From contig CALXMM010000016.1 of the NCBI GenBank assembly GCA_944389475.1, forward strand, positions 1-44,310: 44,310 nucleotides of DNA, in the 5' to 3' direction. The notes beneath the pieces were generated by a model. It searched no databases. It worked only from the letters and a program-made list of their open reading frames with translations, and was not told the origin of the DNA. A program made the translations under genes and the position numbers. The stretch is from an uncultured Clostridia bacterium (GTDB lineage Bacteria; Bacillota; Clostridia; TANB77; CAG-508). Positions 42,444 through 44,310 of this stretch are shown one piece after another. Position 1 is the first letter of the stretch; every line of letters starts with the position of its first letter.

Positions 42444-43031
42444 GTGAGTTCTATTAATAAAATTTTAAATCGAATTATATTTTTTATTATTATTTTTACT
42501 TCCTTGTCCTGCTCATTTTTCATTCCTGTCCTTGGAAAATACAACTCTACAAATATTAATTCTATCGAAACAATTTCACTTAATCCTAATGGCTTTGTAT
42601 GGCCAATCCCAGGATATACTACAATAACATCTCCTTTTGGTAAACGAAATTCCCCAACTGCTGGTGCATCTTCATATCACTATGGAACAGATATTGGTGC
42701 ACCAGAAGGTACAAATCTCGTAGCAATAGCAGATGGTATAGTTACATTTCTTGGATTTCTAGGTGCAGGTGGTTATACCTTAACTTTATCTTTTGGCGAT
42801 TTTAAAGTTACTTATTGCCATATCTCTCCTAATTATTTAGTATCAGAAGGTGACTTCGTTTTGCAAGGGCAAATTATAGCAAAGGTTGGACCTAAATATG
42901 TTTATGGAGTACCGGGAAATAAATATAAAGATTCAACTGGCAAACCCACAAATGGTGCTACTACGGGTTGTCACTTACATCTTGGAATGAGGATTAATGA
43001 TAAATATGTTAATGCTTTAGAATATTTTTAA
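42444..43031 (+). CDS. M23-family (LytM-like) peptidoglycan metallopeptidase
   Basis: 195 residues. An N-terminal hydrophobic export signal or anchor (ILNRIIFFIIIFTSLSCSFF) is followed by an M23 domain from about residue 50. PIPGYTTITSPFGKRNSP opens the domain. Zinc ligands are in SYHYGTDIGAP and HLHLG, with VTYCHIS between. It should cleave cell-wall cross-links outside the membrane. The start is uncertain. The only upstream start-like codon is GTG at 42444, but the ribosome binding site AGAGGTGA (42440-42447) overlaps it and is ideally placed for an ATT at 42453, a rare start codon. Either way the signal sequence is kept. Confidence 0.9.
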   Translation: MSSINKILNRIIFFIIIFTSLSCSFFIPVLGKYNSTNINSIETISLNPNGFVWPIPGYTTITSPFGKRNSPTAGASSYHYGTDIGAPEGTNLVAIADGIVTFLGFLGAGGYTLTLSFGDFKVTYCHISPNYLVSEGDFVLQGQIIAKVGPKYVYGVPGNKYKDSTGKPTNGATTGCHLHLGMRINDKYVNALEYF

Positions 43032-43071
43032 ACAATTTTTAATTAATAATATTCTCCTCCCAAAAACTAAA

Positions 43072-43103
43072 ATATGTGCTAAATTTCATAATTTAGCACA
43101 TAT
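43072..43103 (-). terminator. Terminator of the efp operon
   Basis: A perfect 13-bp stem (ATATGTGCTAAAT and its complement) with a 6-base loop, followed on the minus strand by TTTAGTTTTT. It stands between convergent genes. Confidence 0.82.
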
Positions 43104-43121
43104 CTATACTCTGGTATTTAA

Positions 43122-43541
43122 TTACATATCATCATCCAAGTCTTGATTATTATGATGTCCATGGCATCCATGACAAGAATCACATTCAGAATCACAATCA
43201 TCCTCACTAGACCAGTCTAATTCTATTACATTATGACACTCTGGGCATTTTACTTCTTTTTTATCTTCATCAAATTCTGTTTCAAATTGATAATTACAAT
43301 ATGGGCAAACAATCTCTATATCATAAGAATCATTAACAAAGAATTCTTTTTCCATTCTAAGTACTTTTTCTTCTAATTTTGAAATTCTATTTTGATTGCT
43401 CTTATTTTCATTATCCATTTTTTGTAGCATATCTGCTAATGTCTTAATAACATTTTCTTGAACATATTTCAAGTCTTCTTCATCTTTTATATTTTTATTC
43501 ATATCAGCCATTAACTTTTGCAATTGAATTTTAATATCCAT
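43122..43541 (-). CDS. CD1247-like zinc-ribbon protein
   Basis: 139 residues. A helical, partly coiled-coil N-terminus (about 1-72) is followed by a zinc ribbon with CPYC and CPEC pairs (about 79-105). An acidic tail ends in a Cys/His-rich cluster (CDSECDSCHGCHGHH) that could bind metal. The arrangement is that of the CD1247 N-terminal-domain proteins, which in Clostridia commonly follow efp, as here. Function is not established. Confidence 0.82.
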   Translation of the reverse strand: MDIKIQLQKLMADMNKNIKDEEDLKYVQENVIKTLADMLQKMDNENKSNQNRISKLEEKVLRMEKEFFVNDSYDIEIVCPYCNYQFETEFDEDKKEVKCPECHNVIELDWSSEDDCDSECDSCHGCHGHHNNQDLDDDM

Positions 43542-43558
43542 AATCTATCCTCTTTCTT

Positions 43559-44125
43559 TTAGACTCTTTCCATATATTCCCCAGTTCTAGTATCTATTCT
43601 AATTTTATCACCAATTTCTACAAATAAAGGAACACTTATTTCTAGTCCATTTTCTAGTTTTGCAGGTTTTCCAGAAGTTGTAGTTGTATTTCCACTAAAT
43701 CCTGGTTCTGTATATGTAACCTCTAATTCAACAAACATAGGTGGTTCTACTGCAAAAACACTACCTTTATATGATAATACTTTCATATCCATATTTTCTT
43801 TCATATATTTTAAAGCATCACCAATTTGTTCTTCATTTAAAGGTATTTGCTCATATGTATTATTATCCATGAAATAATATAAATCACCATCTTTATATAG
43901 ATATTGCATATCTCTTTTTTCTATTTCTGCTTCTGGGAATTTTTCTGATGGATTAAATGTTTTCTCTATAACTGCTCCTGTAATTACATTTTTTAATTTT
44001 GTTCTAACAAAAGCTGAACCCTTTCCTGGTTTAACATGTTGAAATTCTACTACCTTAAATACATTGCCATCCATTTCAAATGTTGTTCCATTTCTAAAAT
44101 CTCCTGCTGAATAAACTCCTGCCAT
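43559..44125 (-). CDS. efp: Translation elongation factor P
   Basis: A 188-residue factor that helps ribosomes through polyproline stretches. The KOW-like N-terminal domain carries [13 protein letters not shown] with tip Lys35, the position modified in many bacteria. Two OB domains follow, with the C-terminal [24 protein letters not shown] typical of EF-P. The ATG at 44125 has AGGAGG upstream. It is first gene of a two-gene operon with the CD1247-like gene. Confidence 0.97.
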   Translation of the reverse strand: MAGVYSAGDFRNGTTFEMDGNVFKVVEFQHVKPGKGSAFVRTKLKNVITGAVIEKTFNPSEKFPEAEIEKRDMQYLYKDGDLYYFMDNNTYEQIPLNEEQIGDALKYMKENMDMKVLSYKGSVFAVEPPMFVELEVTYTEPGFSGNTTTTSGKPAKLENGLEISVPLFVEIGDKIRIDTRTGEYMERV

Positions 44126-44176
44126 AATTATTACCTCCTAATATTTTCTTTATTTCTCAATTTTAACGCTTTGTTT

Positions 44177-44205
44177 ATTTTACTACAAATCTATGTAAAA
44201 AGCAA
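44177..44205 (-). promoter_or_regulatory. Promoter of efp
   Basis: TTGCTT (44200-44205), 17 bases, TAAAAT (44177-44182), about 50 bases before the efp start. Beyond it to the window end no gene is visible. Confidence 0.6.
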
Positions 44206-44310
44206 GTATATCACTGTTTTTAAACACAATTTGTTGTAGGTTTGTCAAACATATGTCACACTTTATTAATAAATATATACTTTGAAACACCTTTTATGAT
44301 ATATAAGCTC

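Overview
The window looks like a chromosomal segment of a low-GC anaerobic Firmicute, most likely a host-associated member of the Clostridia. The reasons are very AT-rich DNA with AGGAGG-type ribosome binding sites, a nine-gene V/A-type ATPase operon, ferredoxin-type aldo/keto reductases, CoA-disulfide reductase, SbcCD, and the clostridial pairing of efp with a CD1247-like zinc-ribbon gene. No rRNA, CRISPR array or intact insertion sequence is present. Nearly all genes lie on the minus strand.

Layout. 1-5.6 kb: phosphoglycerate mutase, CoA-disulfide reductase-rhodanese, and a MerR-controlled redox operon (carboxymuconolactone decarboxylase-like, cupin, HAD, merR, aldo/keto reductase) in which several genes are broken. 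5.6-11.4 kb: housekeeping and salvage genes (CmpB-like membrane protein, ogt, guaD, hemolysin III family, patatin, MazG-like, a broken exonuclease, an esterase, an SDR). 11.4-13.2 kb: two unrecognised genes and hsp20. 13.3-21.8 kb: V-ATPase operon transcribed H-C-I-K-F-E-A-B-D from a clear promoter. 21.9-27.2 kb: an unknown gene, a HIT protein and sbcDC. 27.2-28.5 kb: oapA preceded by a structured noncoding RNA of about 600 nt, which I identify as OLE RNA. 28.6-33.4 kb: a membrane-anchored protein, a CDF transporter, Rsm22-like methyltransferase, lgt (frameshifted) and a Cof-type HAD. 33.5-38.4 kb: accessory region with a dead serine recombinase, a 40-bp tandem repeat, a Fic-DUF4238 cassette and a peptide deformylase/HD-domain deletion chimera. 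38.6-44.3 kb: rlmD, a compositionally distinct beta-CASP metallo-hydrolase beside ssrA (tmRNA), tRNA-Trp, an M23 peptidase, a CD1247-like protein and efp.

Two things stand out. First, the OLE RNA-oapA unit has a near-consensus promoter (TTGGAA-17-TATAAT). OLE RNPs are membrane-associated and linked to Mg2+, alcohol and cold stress in extremophiles. Second, the window holds an unusual density of gene lesions. Six loci show internal deletions joining two halves of genes: an aldo/keto reductase, a HAD phosphatase, CMD/cupin, a DEDDh exonuclease, a serine recombinase and PDF/HD. Single-base frameshifts occur in lgt and in the exonuclease. Some deletion joins show short sequence overlaps between the flanking frames. 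This is either active reductive decay or an assembly problem, and reads spanning the joins would decide.

Gene functions are inferred from recognised motifs and family knowledge. No database search was run.
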